From Blastococcus sp. CCUG 61487 (GTDB taxonomy: Bacteria; Actinomycetota; Actinomycetes; Mycobacteriales; Geodermatophilaceae), in assembly GCF_005222955.1 (NCBI RefSeq), contig NZ_LWUA01000212.1, positions 1 to 42,711 on the forward strand: DNA of 42,711 nucleotides, written 5' to 3'. Each line of letters begins with the position of its first letter. Position 1 is the stretch's first letter. A program made the translations under genes and the position numbers. Below the pieces are notes generated by a model. It was given only the letters and a program-made list of their open reading frames with translations, did not search any database and was not told the origin of the DNA. This document shows positions 30,571 to 39,395 of the stretch, piece by piece.

Positions 30571-30831
30571 GTGAGCCAGACCCCCAAGACCGAGGTCGAC
30601 GTCGTCGCGATGCCGTCGCTGCGCACCGACGGCACCCCCGACCAGACGCCCGGGTTCAAGGTGCTGCACGAGGGCGGTGAGGTGAAGGCCGCCAGCAGCT
30701 TCAACGAGTTCCGGGACAAGACCCAGGAGACCGTCGAGGTGCCGGAGGAGTCGGCTGCGGCCGCCACCACCGACGAGACCGAGACGAAGGCCCCGGCCAA
30801 GTCGTCCCGGTCGGGCAGCTCGAGCAGCTGA
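30571..30831 (+). CDS. Small acidic phage protein, 86 aa
   Basis: GAGGAGGG lies nine bases before GTG 30571. Mixed N-terminal part (VVAMPSLRTDGTPDQTPGFK) and an acidic, then Ser-rich tail. Small ORFs of this kind between capsid and connector genes are common; role unknown. It follows the terminator hairpin, so it may have its own promoter in the short gap. Confidence 0.65.
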   Translation: MSQTPKTEVDVVAMPSLRTDGTPDQTPGFKVLHEGGEVKAASSFNEFRDKTQETVEVPEESAAAATTDETETKAPAKSSRSGSSSS

Positions 30832-30836
30832 CCGCC

Positions 30837-30983
30837 GTGGCCTCTCGCCCCCGCCGTGCTCCCGTGGATCCGCCGCCGAAGTCGTTGCCCGCGGCGCCGC
30901 CGGAGACGCCGGAGCGCGGTGGGGGAGAGGTGGCCGCCACCGTGACCCGCCCCATCGAGCCGAAGGGGTGTGAGACACGGTGA
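30837..30983 (+). CDS. Small Pro-rich protein, 48 aa
   Basis: GTG 30837 begins 6 bases after the preceding stop and the TGA overlaps the GTG of the connector gene. The start (MASRPRRAPVDPPPKSLP) is like the opening of a longer actinophage protein found beside connector genes, so this may be a shortened form. The evidence is position, coding bias and that resemblance. Confidence 0.5.
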   Translation: MASRPRRAPVDPPPKSLPAAPPETPERGGGEVAATVTRPIEPKGCETR

Positions 30984-31519
30984 GCGTCGTCGATCTGGCT
31001 GACTTCAAGGAGCACCTGAACAAGCCCGCCAGCCCGAGCGACGAAGACGACGAGCTGCAGCGCAAGCTCGACGCCGCGGAGGCCCACGTCGCCAAGCGCT
31101 GCGGACCGCTCGGACCGTCAACGGTCACCGTGACGGCGCATCTCTCCGGCGACCACCTCGTGCTGCCGGCCACCCGCCTGGCCACCGTCGCGGAGGTGCG
31201 CGACCCCGCCGGGCAAGTCGTCCAGCTCGCGGACGGGGCGACGAACCTCCTGTCCGGCATCATCCGCGTCCCATACCGACGCGCAGGGGCCTGGGCCATC
31301 GACATCACCACGACCCGGAACGTGGCCACCGATGAGCGCCTCGCCGATCTCCACGAGGCCGTGCTGATCATCGCCGCGCACCTGTGGGAAACCCAGCGCG
31401 TGCCCGGCCGCAGCCCGCGCCCGGGCCAGGCGCCGGAGCCGCCGACCGGCCGCGGCTTCGCGATCCCCAACCGGGCCGCCACGCTGATGGGCCCGTACAC
31501 GCTGCCCGGGTTCGCCTGA
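30980..31519 (+). CDS. Head-tail connector protein, 179 aa
   Basis: Resembles HK97 gp6-type connectors: an acidic helical N-terminus (LADFKEHLNKPASPSDEDDE, then LDAAEAHVAKRCGP), a beta-rich middle (HLVLPATRLATVAEVRDPAG), and C-terminal helices with LADLHEAVLIIAAHLWETQR. These proteins ring the portal and accept the tail. The position just after capsid supports this. Stop overlaps the next ATG (TGATG). Confidence 0.78.
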   Translation: MSVVDLADFKEHLNKPASPSDEDDELQRKLDAAEAHVAKRCGPLGPSTVTVTAHLSGDHLVLPATRLATVAEVRDPAGQVVQLADGATNLLSGIIRVPYRRAGAWAIDITTTRNVATDERLADLHEAVLIIAAHLWETQRVPGRSPRPGQAPEPPTGRGFAIPNRAATLMGPYTLPGFA

Positions 31520-31992
31520 TGCCCGACACCGCGTCACCGGCCGTCCGCACGGTCGAGCAGGCCGCGGCCGGCGCCATGGTCGGCGACCTGGACGACGTCG
31601 TCGTGCTCGCCGGGATCAACGACCAGCAGGAGTACCAGTCCCGGCAGGTGACCATCGCCGGCACCTGGGATCCGGAGATCGAGTCCCTCACCAGCAACCA
31701 CACGGTCACCGTGCTGCGCGAGCAGCTCGGTGCCGGCCGCCGGGTGCGCGAGACGTCGGCGATCGCCTGCCTGGCCTTCTCCGGCGACGGCGACCGAGAC
31801 CTGCAGCGGCACCGCGCTGCCGTCGAGCAGGTCATCACCGCCCTGCACGCGGCCCTGCGTGCCGTCGCCCAACTCGAGGACGGCACGCCGGCGACCGCGC
31901 GCATCGACGAGCAGCAGTGGGCCGAGGTCATCGATGAACAGGGAGGCGGCGTCATGTGCCTGTTCACCGTCATCGTCGTGGCGTTGCCGTGA
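31519..31992 (+). CDS. Probable neck/tail terminator protein, 157 aa
   Basis: ATG 31519 overlaps the connector stop. The mixed helical/beta protein (AAAGAMVGDLDDVVVLAGIN, then ETSAIACLAFSGDGDRDLQR and RRAVEQVI-type helix) has the size and gene position of the tail terminator or head-completion proteins lying between connector and tail tube genes. No strong motif is seen, so the exact role among these is not decided. Confidence 0.5.
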   Translation: MPDTASPAVRTVEQAAAGAMVGDLDDVVVLAGINDQQEYQSRQVTIAGTWDPEIESLTSNHTVTVLREQLGAGRRVRETSAIACLAFSGDGDRDLQRHRAAVEQVITALHAALRAVAQLEDGTPATARIDEQQWAEVIDEQGGGVMCLFTVIVVALP

Positions 31993-32420
31993 CCACCCCG
32001 GCGTCGGTGCAGATGGCGCAGCTCGCCCGCGACCTGCACCGCATGGGCGCGGCCGGGCGGCGACACCTGCGGGTCGCGTTCGAGCGCGCCGGCCGGGCCG
32101 CCGAGTCGGACGCGAAGTCCCGCGCCGGGTCCTGGTCGACGCGCATCCCGGCCGCGATCTCCGCCCGGTCCGAGGTTCGGCCGGACCGCATCGGTGTGGT
32201 GCTGCGCGCCTCGGCGTCGTCGGCGCCGCACGCCCGCCCCTACGAAGGACTGGGGCAGGGCGGCTCCTTTCGTCACCCCGTATTCGGCCGGCGGGATCGG
32301 TGGGTCACCCAGCCCACCCGGCCGTTCCTGTGGCCGGCCGTGCGCGGCCGCCGCGCCGACATCGCAGCCGCCTGCGCGGACGCCTACGAGGCCGCCGCGC
32401 GTGACGCCGGCTTCCGCTGA
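31989..32420 (+). CDS. HK97 gp10-like neck protein, 143 aa
   Basis: GTG 31989 overlaps the upstream stop. Helical N-terminus (QMAQLARDLHRMGAAGRRHL) with AESDAKSRAGSWSTRIPAAI and SAPHARPYEGLGQGGSFRHP, then TQPTRPFLWPAV, a pattern of HK97 gp10-family proteins that join head and tail. The order in this phage (connector, unknown, gp10-like, small ORF, tail tube) is close to standard. Confidence 0.62.
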   Translation: MTTPASVQMAQLARDLHRMGAAGRRHLRVAFERAGRAAESDAKSRAGSWSTRIPAAISARSEVRPDRIGVVLRASASSAPHARPYEGLGQGGSFRHPVFGRRDRWVTQPTRPFLWPAVRGRRADIAAACADAYEAAARDAGFR

Positions 32421-32432
32421 CCAGGAGGACCC

Positions 32433-32732
32433 ATGGCACTGATCCCCGCCTTCCACGAGGTGTACGGCTGGCAGCTCATCCCCGAGAGCCGTCAGCGCCT
32501 GCACCCCGACGAGTGGTCGGTCTACGACCCCGCCGCCCACAACGCCGACGACGTCGTGAAGTACCTCGCCGCCGCCGGGCCCCGCGAGCGCGCCCGCGTC
32601 CTCGCGCTCGAGCGCGACGGCAAGGCCCGCAAGACCGTCCTCGCCGAGGACCCCGAGACCCCGGTCGCCGTCGGCGCCGGCGAACCTACCAGCCCGGCCG
32701 GGGACGACCCGGGCCAGAACCAGGAGGACTGA
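32433..32732 (+). CDS. Unknown structural-region protein, 99 aa
   Basis: GGAGG lies 8 bases before ATG 32433. Protein with a folded N-terminal half (FHEVYGWQLIPESRQRLHPD, then DDVVKYLAAAGPRERARVLA) and an acidic tail. Found between the neck and tail tube genes; not recognised. It ends three bases before the tail tube gene. Confidence 0.6.
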   Translation: MALIPAFHEVYGWQLIPESRQRLHPDEWSVYDPAAHNADDVVKYLAAAGPRERARVLALERDGKARKTVLAEDPETPVAVGAGEPTSPAGDDPGQNQED

Positions 32733-32735
32733 CCC

Positions 32736-33245
32736 ATGCCCGAGATCGCCGACGCCACGGCATTCTTCCAGCCCACGGTCTCCGAGATCGTGTGGATGGA
32801 GGACATCGCCGACAAGGTGAACCTCGTCCCCACCGCCGCCGAGATCGCCAGCGGCCTGCGGCTGATGAACGAGCTCTACGACGTCACCGGCTTCACCGGT
32901 GAGCAGTCGTGGATCACCCGCCGCAACGGCGGGTCCCGTGTCGACGGCCAGCTCGCCGGCAAGTACACCCTCGCCGCCTCGTCCATCACCTTCACGATGG
33001 ACAAGGAGGGCACCGACGCCGCCGCCGAGTTCGCCGTCGACCCCGAGGGCGACGAGGCCCTCGAGGGCTACCTGCTGTACGCGATCCGCGGCCTGGTCAC
33101 CGCGCGGCCGGCGAAGACGTTCCACTGCGAGGTGGCGCCGGCCATCGACGTGCCGTCGTGGGACGGGTCGGACTACCCGCGGATCACGATCCCGTTCGGC
33201 ATCCACAAGGTGAAGGACATCGTCATCCCGACCCTCACCCCGTGA
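32736..33245 (+). CDS. Major tail tube protein, 169 aa
   Basis: The protein has the beta-sandwich pattern and size of siphovirus tube subunits: ATAFFQPTVSEIVWMEDIAD, a central GEQSWITRRNGGSR and AASSITFTMDKEGTD, and the late RITIPFGIHKVKDIVIPTL. The AGGAGG upstream is strong, and position just ahead of the frameshifted chaperone pair and tape measure gene is diagnostic. It would form the hexamer rings of the tail. Confidence 0.78.
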   Translation: MPEIADATAFFQPTVSEIVWMEDIADKVNLVPTAAEIASGLRLMNELYDVTGFTGEQSWITRRNGGSRVDGQLAGKYTLAASSITFTMDKEGTDAAAEFAVDPEGDEALEGYLLYAIRGLVTARPAKTFHCEVAPAIDVPSWDGSDYPRITIPFGIHKVKDIVIPTLTP

Positions 33246-33760
33246 CCAGCCTCCGCGACCGGATCGAGGCCAAGGCCCGGCGGACGGCGACGATCCCCCT
33301 GCAGGTCGGGGACATCGCCGCCGCCGCGGCCGAGGTGGCGACCGCCCGGGCGGCGCTCGACCTGCACCTGGGCAGGGTCAAGGGCCGCACCGAGGCCGAG
33401 GGCGGCCCGCAGACCGACGACGAGCAGAAGCGCACGATCGTGCTGCGCGGCGCGCTGAAAGAAGCGCTCGCACGGGAAGCCGGCTGCGTCGTCGACGTCG
33501 AGCTCCAGGCACTGCCCGACGACGAGTGGGACGCGATTCTCGGCCAAGCGCCCGAGGACGAGGCCGGCGACATCGACCTCGACGATGTCCGCGCCGCGCT
33601 GCTCGCCGCCTCCTGCATCGACGAGACGCTGCGCGACGAGCAGTGGTGGACCGAGCAGCTCGCCCGCCCGGAGTACTCCAAGGGCGACAAGGTGCTGATC
33701 AACAACACCCTGCTGCGGCTGAACCTCAACACCCCGGACGGGCGCCAGGGAAAAGGCTGA
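33242..33760 (+). CDS. Tail assembly chaperone, unshifted product, 172 aa
   Basis: Equivalent of lambda gpG. GTG 33242 overlaps the tube gene stop. Helical, acidic protein (GDIAAAAAEVATARAALDLH, then DIDLDDVRAALLAASCIDET and NNTLLRLNLNT). Near its end is the heptamer G GGA AAA, read in the correct phase, so a share of ribosomes slip back one base and continue in the next frame. Chaperones of this type coat the tape measure protein while the tail tube assembles. Confidence 0.82.
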   Translation: MTSLRDRIEAKARRTATIPLQVGDIAAAAAEVATARAALDLHLGRVKGRTEAEGGPQTDDEQKRTIVLRGALKEALAREAGCVVDVELQALPDDEWDAILGQAPEDEAGDIDLDDVRAALLAASCIDETLRDEQWWTEQLARPEYSKGDKVLINNTLLRLNLNTPDGRQGKG

Positions 33761-34122
33761 GGCGCGACCAGCTACACGCCGCCCGGATGGCGTACTGCGG
33801 GCCGCGCGGCATCCCCCTGTCGGTGTTCCTCGGACGGGTCGTCGGACCGGGCGACCCCGCGTGGCTCCGATCGGACCGCGACGCGGCGGTCGAGTGGGCC
33901 GCCCACGAAGCCCGCCGGTGCGGGAGCTGCGGCACCCACCCCGACGACTGGGCCGACAACCGGCACGCCCACCACGCGCACCTGTCCGATCAGTGCCCCG
34001 GCTGCCTGCAGAAGCACCGCCGCACCGAGGCCGTCGGCAAGGACGGGCTCCCTCCCGGTGTGCACGTGATCCTGCCGCGCGGCCCGGCCGCGGCCTGCCC
34101 GCGCTGCAAGCCCCGCGACTGA
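33242..34122 (+). CDS. Tail assembly chaperone, -1 frameshift fusion product, about 293 aa
   Basis: Equivalent of lambda gpGT: codons from 33242 to 33754, then reading continues in the -1 frame from 33754 to the stop at 34122. The added part is RLRRDQLHAARMAYCGPRG, GIPLSVFLGRV and a cysteine-containing tail (CGSCGTHPDDW, QCPGCLQKHRR, CPRCKPRD) that is typical of the second chaperone of actinophages. The downstream frame has no convincing start codon of its own with a ribosome binding site, which supports frameshifting over a separate gene. Confidence 0.8.
33748..33754 (+). promoter_or_regulatory. Programmed -1 ribosomal frameshift site G GGA AAA
   Basis: GGGAAAA fits the X XXY YYZ rule with X=G and Y=A. 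In the zero frame the codons are GGA (33749-33751) and AAA (33752-33754), then GGC and a TGA stop (33758-33760), so slippage to GGG AAA keeps base pairing. It sits exactly where the two tail chaperone frames overlap. Confidence 0.85.
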
Positions 34123-34154
34123 CCGGCTGACCAGCGAGGGGGGGGGTTGCAACC

Positions 34155-37148
34155 ATGGCCCTCTCCAAGGACGTCGTCATCCGCATGCTCGGCGACTCCA
34201 AGTCGGCCGAGCAGGCGATCAAGGCTGCGGCCGACGCCGCCGAGGTGTCGGTCACCGCCTACCGGCGGGCGGAACGGGAGCACGCGAAGCAGGCCAAGGC
34301 AGCCGAGGCCGCGGCCGCCCAGCAGCGCGAGGCGATGGCCTCGGTCGGCCGGGCGGCGATGACCGCCGGAGCGGTCATCGCCGCCGGGCTCGGTATCGCG
34401 GCGAAGGCGGCGATCGACTGGGAGTCCGCCTGGGCCGGCGTCGTCAAGACCATCGACGGCTCCCCCGAGGAGTTGTCCGCCCTCGAGGGCGAACTCCGCC
34501 AGCTGGCCACCACCCTGCCAGCCACGCACGGCGAGATCGCCGCCGTCGCCGAAGCAGCCGGCCAGCTCGGCATCGCCCGTCAGGACGTCGTCGAGTTCAC
34601 CAAGGTCGCCATCGCCATGGGCTACTCGACCAACCTCGCCGCCGAAGACGCCGCGACGAGCATGGCCCGGTTCTCCAACATCATGGGCACGTCCTCCAGC
34701 GACGCCGACCGGCTCGGCTCAGCCCTGGTGGAGCTCGGCAACAACGGCGCGAGCACCGAAGCCGAGATCATGGCGATGGGCCTGCGCATCGCGGCCGCCG
34801 GCCGCCAGGCCGGCATGACCGAAGGCGACGTTCTCGGCCTGGCCAACGCCATGTCCTCGGTCGGCATCGAAGCCGAAGCCGGCGGCACCGCGATCTCCCA
34901 GGTCATCAAGGATATGAACAGCGCGGTCCTCAGCGGCGGGGAGCAGCTGGAGAGGTACGCCCGCATCGCCGGCGTCAGCGCATCCGAGTTCGCCAAGGCG
35001 TGGCGCGACGACGCCGCCTCCGCGCTGCAGACGGTCGTCGCCGGGCTACAGCGCGCCCAGGCGGGCGGCCAGGACGTCAACGCCACCCTCGGAGACCTCG
35101 GCCTGTCCGGCATCCGCGTGTCGGACACCCTGCTCCGTCTGGCCGGCGACGCCGACAAGCTGGGCGGGCACCTCGCGACCGGCAACCGGGCCTGGGCTGA
35201 GAACAACGCCCTGATGAACGAGGCCAACAAGCGGTACGAGACGACCGCCTCGCAGTTGCAGATGGCCCGCAACCAGATCACCGATGCCGCGATCGACATC
35301 GGCGGCACGCTGCTGCCGGTGGTGGCGAAGGGCGCCGAGCTGGTGGCGGACTTCGCGCGAGGCTTCCAGGAGCTCCCCGACTGGATGCAGTCCAGCGTCG
35401 TCATCATCGGCGCGCTCGCCGCCGGCATCGGCCTGCTCGGCGGCGCCGCAGCGATCGCCTACCCGAAGATCCTCGCCTTCCGGGCCGAGATGCAGATCCT
35501 GGCGACCTCCGGCACCGCCGCCTCGACCGCCGTGGGGCGCTTCGGGCTCTTCATGACCGGGCCCTGGGGCGCGGCGATCGGCGTGGCCACCCTCGCCCTC
35601 GGAGGCCTGGTCACCTGGCTCGGCAACTCCTCCCGAGCCAGCGAGTCGGCGGCGAACTACCAGCGCGACCTCGCCTCCGCGCTCCGCGAGTCCGGCGGGG
35701 TGATCAACGAGAACGTCCGCGCCCTCGCAGCGCAGAAGGCAGAGAGCGAGCAGGTCGCCAACCGCTCGCTGCTCGAGTGGGCGAAGGATCTCGGCATCGC
35801 CCTGCCCCGGGTGACCGACGCCCTGCTCGGCCAGCGCGACGCCTACGAGGAGATCGTCGGCGCCGCGCAGAAGCGCCTCGACCAGATCGAGGCCGAGATG
35901 AACACCGGCCTCGACGGCGACTCCGACCGCTTCTACCAGCTCGACCGCGAGAAGCGAGAGCTCCAGCAGGTCATCGGCGCCTACGAGGACCTGGCCAACG
36001 GCATGGGTGGCGCCGTGGCCGAGAACGAGCGCATGGCCGCCGCCGCCGCGCTCACCGGTGACGCCGCGATCAAGTCCGGCGACGCCCTCAGCGGCGCCGC
36101 GGACGCGGCCGGTGAGCTGGGAGGCGCCACCTCCGACGCCGCGTCGGCCGCGGAGGACCTCGCCGACGCCCTGGACGCCCTCAACGGCCCGACGCTGGAC
36201 CTCCGCGACGCCACCCGCAAGTACGAGGCCTCCATCGACGCCATCACCAAGGCCATGGGCGAAGAGGGGTGGAAGCGCACCCTCGACGCAACCACCGAGG
36301 CCGGCCGCCAGAACCAGGAGATGCTCGACGACCTGGCGAAGGCGGCGATGGACCAGGCCAACGCCATCCTCGCCAACGGCGGCTCCTACGACTCCTTCCG
36401 CTCGTCCCTCGAGGCGGGGCGCGGACAGCTGGTGCAGGCCGCACTGGCGATGGGCGCGACCGAGGAGCAGGCGTGGGCGCTGGCGAACTCCATCCTGCAG
36501 ATCCCCGACGCCGCCACCGTCGACATCCAGCTGCCCACCTACCAGCAGACGATGCAGCGTCTCGCTGAGGTGCAGGCCAAGGTGCTCGGTCTCCCCCCGG
36601 GGCACACGGTCAACGTCGGAGTGCTCAGCGAGCAGGCCATGCAGAAGCTGCGCGACCTCGGCTTCACCGTCAACACGCTGCCCGACGGCACGGTCGAGGT
36701 CAGGGCGAACACCCAGGAGGCCTACGACGGGCTGAACGCGTTCCTCCGGGCGCCCGCCGTCAAGACGGTCCGGATCATCACCGACGACTCCGGCGCCACC
36801 GTCGGCCGCGACTTCGCCAACGGCAGCAAGGCCCGCGCCTCGGGTGGCCCTGTCTGGCCCGGCCAGCGGTTCCTGGTCGGCGAGAAGGGACCCGAGCTGG
36901 TCACCTTCGGCCAGTCGGGCTACGTCACCCCCGCCGACCAGACCGCGCAGATCCTCGCCGCCCTGCGCCAGCCGGCCCCCTCCGCGGCGCAGCTGGCCTT
37001 CGCTGCCCCCGCCGCGCCGGCGGTGTCCAACTCGAGCACCAGCTACTCGCGGACCTACGCCCCGAACGTGGTCGTCCGGACCGCCCGTCCCATGGACGAG
37101 CGGAGGCTGGTCGCGCTCCTGGCCGACGAGGAGTTCCTGCATGGCTGA
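34155..37148 (+). CDS. Tail tape measure protein, 997 aa
   Basis: The longest gene in the window; its length sets tail length (roughly 0.15 nm per residue, hence near 150 nm, by the known rule). The first part has the TP901/tape-measure repeat pattern (DWESAWAGVVKTIDGSPEEL, ATHGEIAAVAEAAGQLGIA, GYSTNLAAEDAATSMARFSN). Hydrophobic segments are in the middle (MQSSVVIIGALAAGIGLLGG and WGAAIGVATLALGGLVTW), which may form the DNA-ejection channel. Long alanine-rich coiled coils follow, and a GxKARASGGPVWPGQRFLVG end typical for the family. ATG 34155 follows a GAGG-G run and a GGTTGCAACC palindrome. Confidence 0.92.
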   Translation: MALSKDVVIRMLGDSKSAEQAIKAAADAAEVSVTAYRRAEREHAKQAKAAEAAAAQQREAMASVGRAAMTAGAVIAAGLGIAAKAAIDWESAWAGVVKTIDGSPEELSALEGELRQLATTLPATHGEIAAVAEAAGQLGIARQDVVEFTKVAIAMGYSTNLAAEDAATSMARFSNIMGTSSSDADRLGSALVELGNNGASTEAEIMAMGLRIAAAGRQAGMTEGDVLGLANAMSSVGIEAEAGGTAISQVIKDMNSAVLSGGEQLERYARIAGVSASEFAKAWRDDAASALQTVVAGLQRAQAGGQDVNATLGDLGLSGIRVSDTLLRLAGDADKLGGHLATGNRAWAENNALMNEANKRYETTASQLQMARNQITDAAIDIGGTLLPVVAKGAELVADFARGFQELPDWMQSSVVIIGALAAGIGLLGGAAAIAYPKILAFRAEMQILATSGTAASTAVGRFGLFMTGPWGAAIGVATLALGGLVTWLGNSSRASESAANYQRDLASALRESGGVINENVRALAAQKAESEQVANRSLLEWAKDLGIALPRVTDALLGQRDAYEEIVGAAQKRLDQIEAEMNTGLDGDSDRFYQLDREKRELQQVIGAYEDLANGMGGAVAENERMAAAAALTGDAAIKSGDALSGAADAAGELGGATSDAASAAEDLADALDALNGPTLDLRDATRKYEASIDAITKAMGEEGWKRTLDATTEAGRQNQEMLDDLAKAAMDQANAILANGGSYDSFRSSLEAGRGQLVQAALAMGATEEQAWALANSILQIPDAATVDIQLPTYQQTMQRLAEVQAKVLGLPPGHTVNVGVLSEQAMQKLRDLGFTVNTLPDGTVEVRANTQEAYDGLNAFLRAPAVKTVRIITDDSGATVGRDFANGSKARASGGPVWPGQRFLVGEKGPELVTFGQSGYVTPADQTAQILAALRQPAPSAAQLAFAAPAAPAVSNSSTSYSRTYAPNVVVRTARPMDERRLVALLADEEFLHG

Positions 37149-38040
37149 GCGGCTGGTCTGGACACCCGCCGACGGCTCACCGCCTCTGGATCTCTCCGAC
37201 GAGAGCGCCGGCTTCGTCTGGCAGGCCGAGGGCACCCGCGGCCTGCGGTCGGTCGTCTACTCCTTCACCTCCCAGTCCTACGCCGGCATCGACGGCGACG
37301 AAGTGCAAGCCGTCCGGGCAGAGGCCAACCACCCCTCAATCGGCATGCTGGTCCGGGCCCGCAACGTCGACGAGTTCCGGGCCCGCACCCGGGCCCTCGT
37401 CCACGCACTGCGCCCCAAGGCCGGCCCGGGGACGCTCACCGTCACCACCGAAGACGGCCGTGCCCGCCGCCTCGTCTGCTTCTACGAGGGCGGCGCGGAG
37501 GGCGACGAGTCCGACGAGACGACGATGCCGGGCCGCTGGTGGAAGCTCATCCTGCGCCTGTACGCGCCGATGCCGTGGTGGCTGGGCGACCCCCAGCGCG
37601 TCGAGCTCGGGCTGGGCGCCCCGACGACGTTCTTCCCGATCTTCCCGCTGGTCCTGTCACCCTCGACGATCCAGGGCCAGTTCACCGTCGACCTCAGCGA
37701 CACCGACGCGCCGGCCTACCCGGTGTGGACGATCACCGGCCCCGGCAGCTCGATCGAGCTGACCAACCAGACCACCGGGCGCAGCATCCTCGTCGACACC
37801 GCCCTGGGCCCCGGGGAGTCCATGCGGATCGACACCCGTCCCGGCGCCCGCTCCGTGCGCCGCCTCGTGGACAGCCCCGAAGGCCCCGTCCCCGGCGAAC
37901 TGCTCACCGGCGCGCTGCAGGGCGACCCCGCGCTGTGGCCCCTCATCGCCGGCGTCAACCGCGTCACCGCCGCCCTGGCCGGCGCGACGGCCGACTCCCG
38001 CATCACCGGAGAGTTCGAGCCCCGCTACGCGGGGGTGTGA
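37141..38040 (+). CDS. Distal tail-type protein, 299 aa
   Basis: ATG 37141 overlaps the tape measure end. It resembles siphovirus tail component (Dit-like) proteins that cap the tail tube and hold fibres: an opening with GFVWQAEGTRGLRSVVYSFT, IGMLVRARNVDEFRARTRAL, LTVTTEDGRARRLVCFYEGG, WWKLILRLYAPMPWWLGDPQ and a galectin-like C-terminal part with YPVWTITGPGSSIELTNQTT. The order tape measure, Dit, Tal-like is standard. Confidence 0.75.
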   Translation: MAERLVWTPADGSPPLDLSDESAGFVWQAEGTRGLRSVVYSFTSQSYAGIDGDEVQAVRAEANHPSIGMLVRARNVDEFRARTRALVHALRPKAGPGTLTVTTEDGRARRLVCFYEGGAEGDESDETTMPGRWWKLILRLYAPMPWWLGDPQRVELGLGAPTTFFPIFPLVLSPSTIQGQFTVDLSDTDAPAYPVWTITGPGSSIELTNQTTGRSILVDTALGPGESMRIDTRPGARSVRRLVDSPEGPVPGELLTGALQGDPALWPLIAGVNRVTAALAGATADSRITGEFEPRYAGV

Positions 38041-38043
38041 CCG

Positions 38044-39210
38044 GTGGCCGACTGGTCGATGTGGGCTCGCGACGCCGCCTACGGCCTGGACCTCGAGCTG
38101 CCGATCACCTCGGCCCGAGCCGTCCGGCGGTGGCTCGGTGTGGACACCGCCATCATCGAGACCCCGTTCACGCCTGAGGCCATGGACCGGCTGCAGCCCT
38201 CCCACGGGGTGGAGCTGTGGCGCGACGGCCGCCAGGAGTTCGCCGGGCTGGTCGAGGAGCTCAACCCGACCTGGAGCGCCGAGACCGGCGAGGCCGTGCT
38301 CAAGGCATCCTGCGTCGGGGACGCCGTCCACCTCGCTGACCGCCTCGTCTTCCCAGACCCGCTGCGCGCCGCGGACGACCAGACGGTCAACGACCACTGG
38401 ACCACCAGCGGTGTCGCCTCCACCGCGATGCAGCAGCTCATCTCCGACCAGGCCGGCCCCACCTGCCGGGCCGACCGGCGCGTGCCTGGCCTGGCCCTCG
38501 GAGCGGACCCCGGCGTCGGGGTGTCCCGCCCCTGGTCGGGCCTGTTCAACTCGGTGCTGCAGCAGCTGACCCTCATGTCCGTGGTGTCGGGCGCCAACCT
38601 CGGCGTGCGGATGCGCGCAGCGCCCGGCCAGCTCACCGCAGACGTCGTGGCCCCGCGGAACCTGGCAGACGACATCCGATTCTCGGCAGACCTGTCGAAC
38701 CTGGCCGGCATCGACTACCGCATCACCGCGCCGTCGCTCACCCACGCACTCGCGGCCGGCCAAGGCGACCTGCGGCTTCGGCTGCGCCGGCTGGCGGTCA
38801 CCTCCGACCCGCTGGCACTGGCCTGGGGCCGGCAGATCTGGTCCTACATCGACCGCCGCGACACCGCCGAGGTGGCCGAGCTCGTCCAGGCGGCCGAGGA
38901 CGCCCTGGCCGACGGCGGGCCGACCGTGTCCCTGGCGGTGACGCTGCTCGACACCGACGCCGCCACCTACGGCCGCGACTGGGACGTCGGCGACCTGGTC
39001 ACCGTCTACGTCGGGCTGCCCGGCCAGACCAAGGTGGCGACCGTCTCCGACGTCATCCGCGAGATCCGCCTCGACGTCGCCGCGTCCGGCGCCGAGTCCA
39101 TCCGCCCGGCCATCGGCTCCTACGACGCCAAGGCCACCGTGCCCACCCCGACTCAGCAGCAGCTCGCCGCCGTCGGGCTGTCCCTCGCCGGCCTCATCAC
39201 CAGGAAGTGA
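38044..39210 (+). CDS. ReqiPepy6 Gp37-like tail protein, 388 aa
   Basis: A family of tail-tip/tail-associated proteins in actinophages: RRWLGVDTAIIETPFTP, HGVELWRDGRQEFAGLVEEL, GEAVLKASCVGDAVHLADRL, and FNSVLQQLTLMSVVSGANLG, with YGRDWDVGDLVTVYV near the end. It likely forms part of the baseplate hub below Dit. GTG 38044 lies three bases after the upstream stop. The stop overlaps the next GTG. Confidence 0.75.
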   Translation: MADWSMWARDAAYGLDLELPITSARAVRRWLGVDTAIIETPFTPEAMDRLQPSHGVELWRDGRQEFAGLVEELNPTWSAETGEAVLKASCVGDAVHLADRLVFPDPLRAADDQTVNDHWTTSGVASTAMQQLISDQAGPTCRADRRVPGLALGADPGVGVSRPWSGLFNSVLQQLTLMSVVSGANLGVRMRAAPGQLTADVVAPRNLADDIRFSADLSNLAGIDYRITAPSLTHALAAGQGDLRLRLRRLAVTSDPLALAWGRQIWSYIDRRDTAEVAELVQAAEDALADGGPTVSLAVTLLDTDAATYGRDWDVGDLVTVYVGLPGQTKVATVSDVIREIRLDVAASGAESIRPAIGSYDAKATVPTPTQQQLAAVGLSLAGLITRK

Positions 39211-39395
39211 CCCCGCACATGGACGAGACCCCCGCACCGGCCGCGCTCACCGCCCTGGAGCTGGACCGGGCGATCATCGACGCCTCCCGCGAGTACATCG
39301 CGGCCCAGCGCGCCCGCCCCCGCGACCAGGAGCGCATCGACGACGCGAAGGCCGAGCTGGACGGGCTGATCGCCCTGCGCGATGCCGGCATCTGA
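39207..39395 (+). CDS. Small helical protein of the tail region, 62 aa
   Basis: GTG 39207 overlaps the preceding stop. Two likely helices (ALTALELDRAIIDASREYIA and RIDDAKAELDGLIALRD). Similar small coiled proteins are found beside baseplate genes; role unknown. Its end overlaps the ATG of the next gene by 14 bases. Confidence 0.55.
   Translation: MTPHMDETPAPAALTALELDRAIIDASREYIAAQRARPRDQERIDDAKAELDGLIALRDAGI

Noticed and set aside
33757-34122. Second tail chaperone as an independent gene
   Set aside because: No start codon with a ribosome binding site at the beginning of the frame, and a perfectly phased slippery heptamer joins it to the first.
37657-39237. 526-codon minus-strand frame under the tail genes
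   Set aside because: Shadow frame; the plus-strand genes have recognisable tail families and the minus frame has low-complexity composition.
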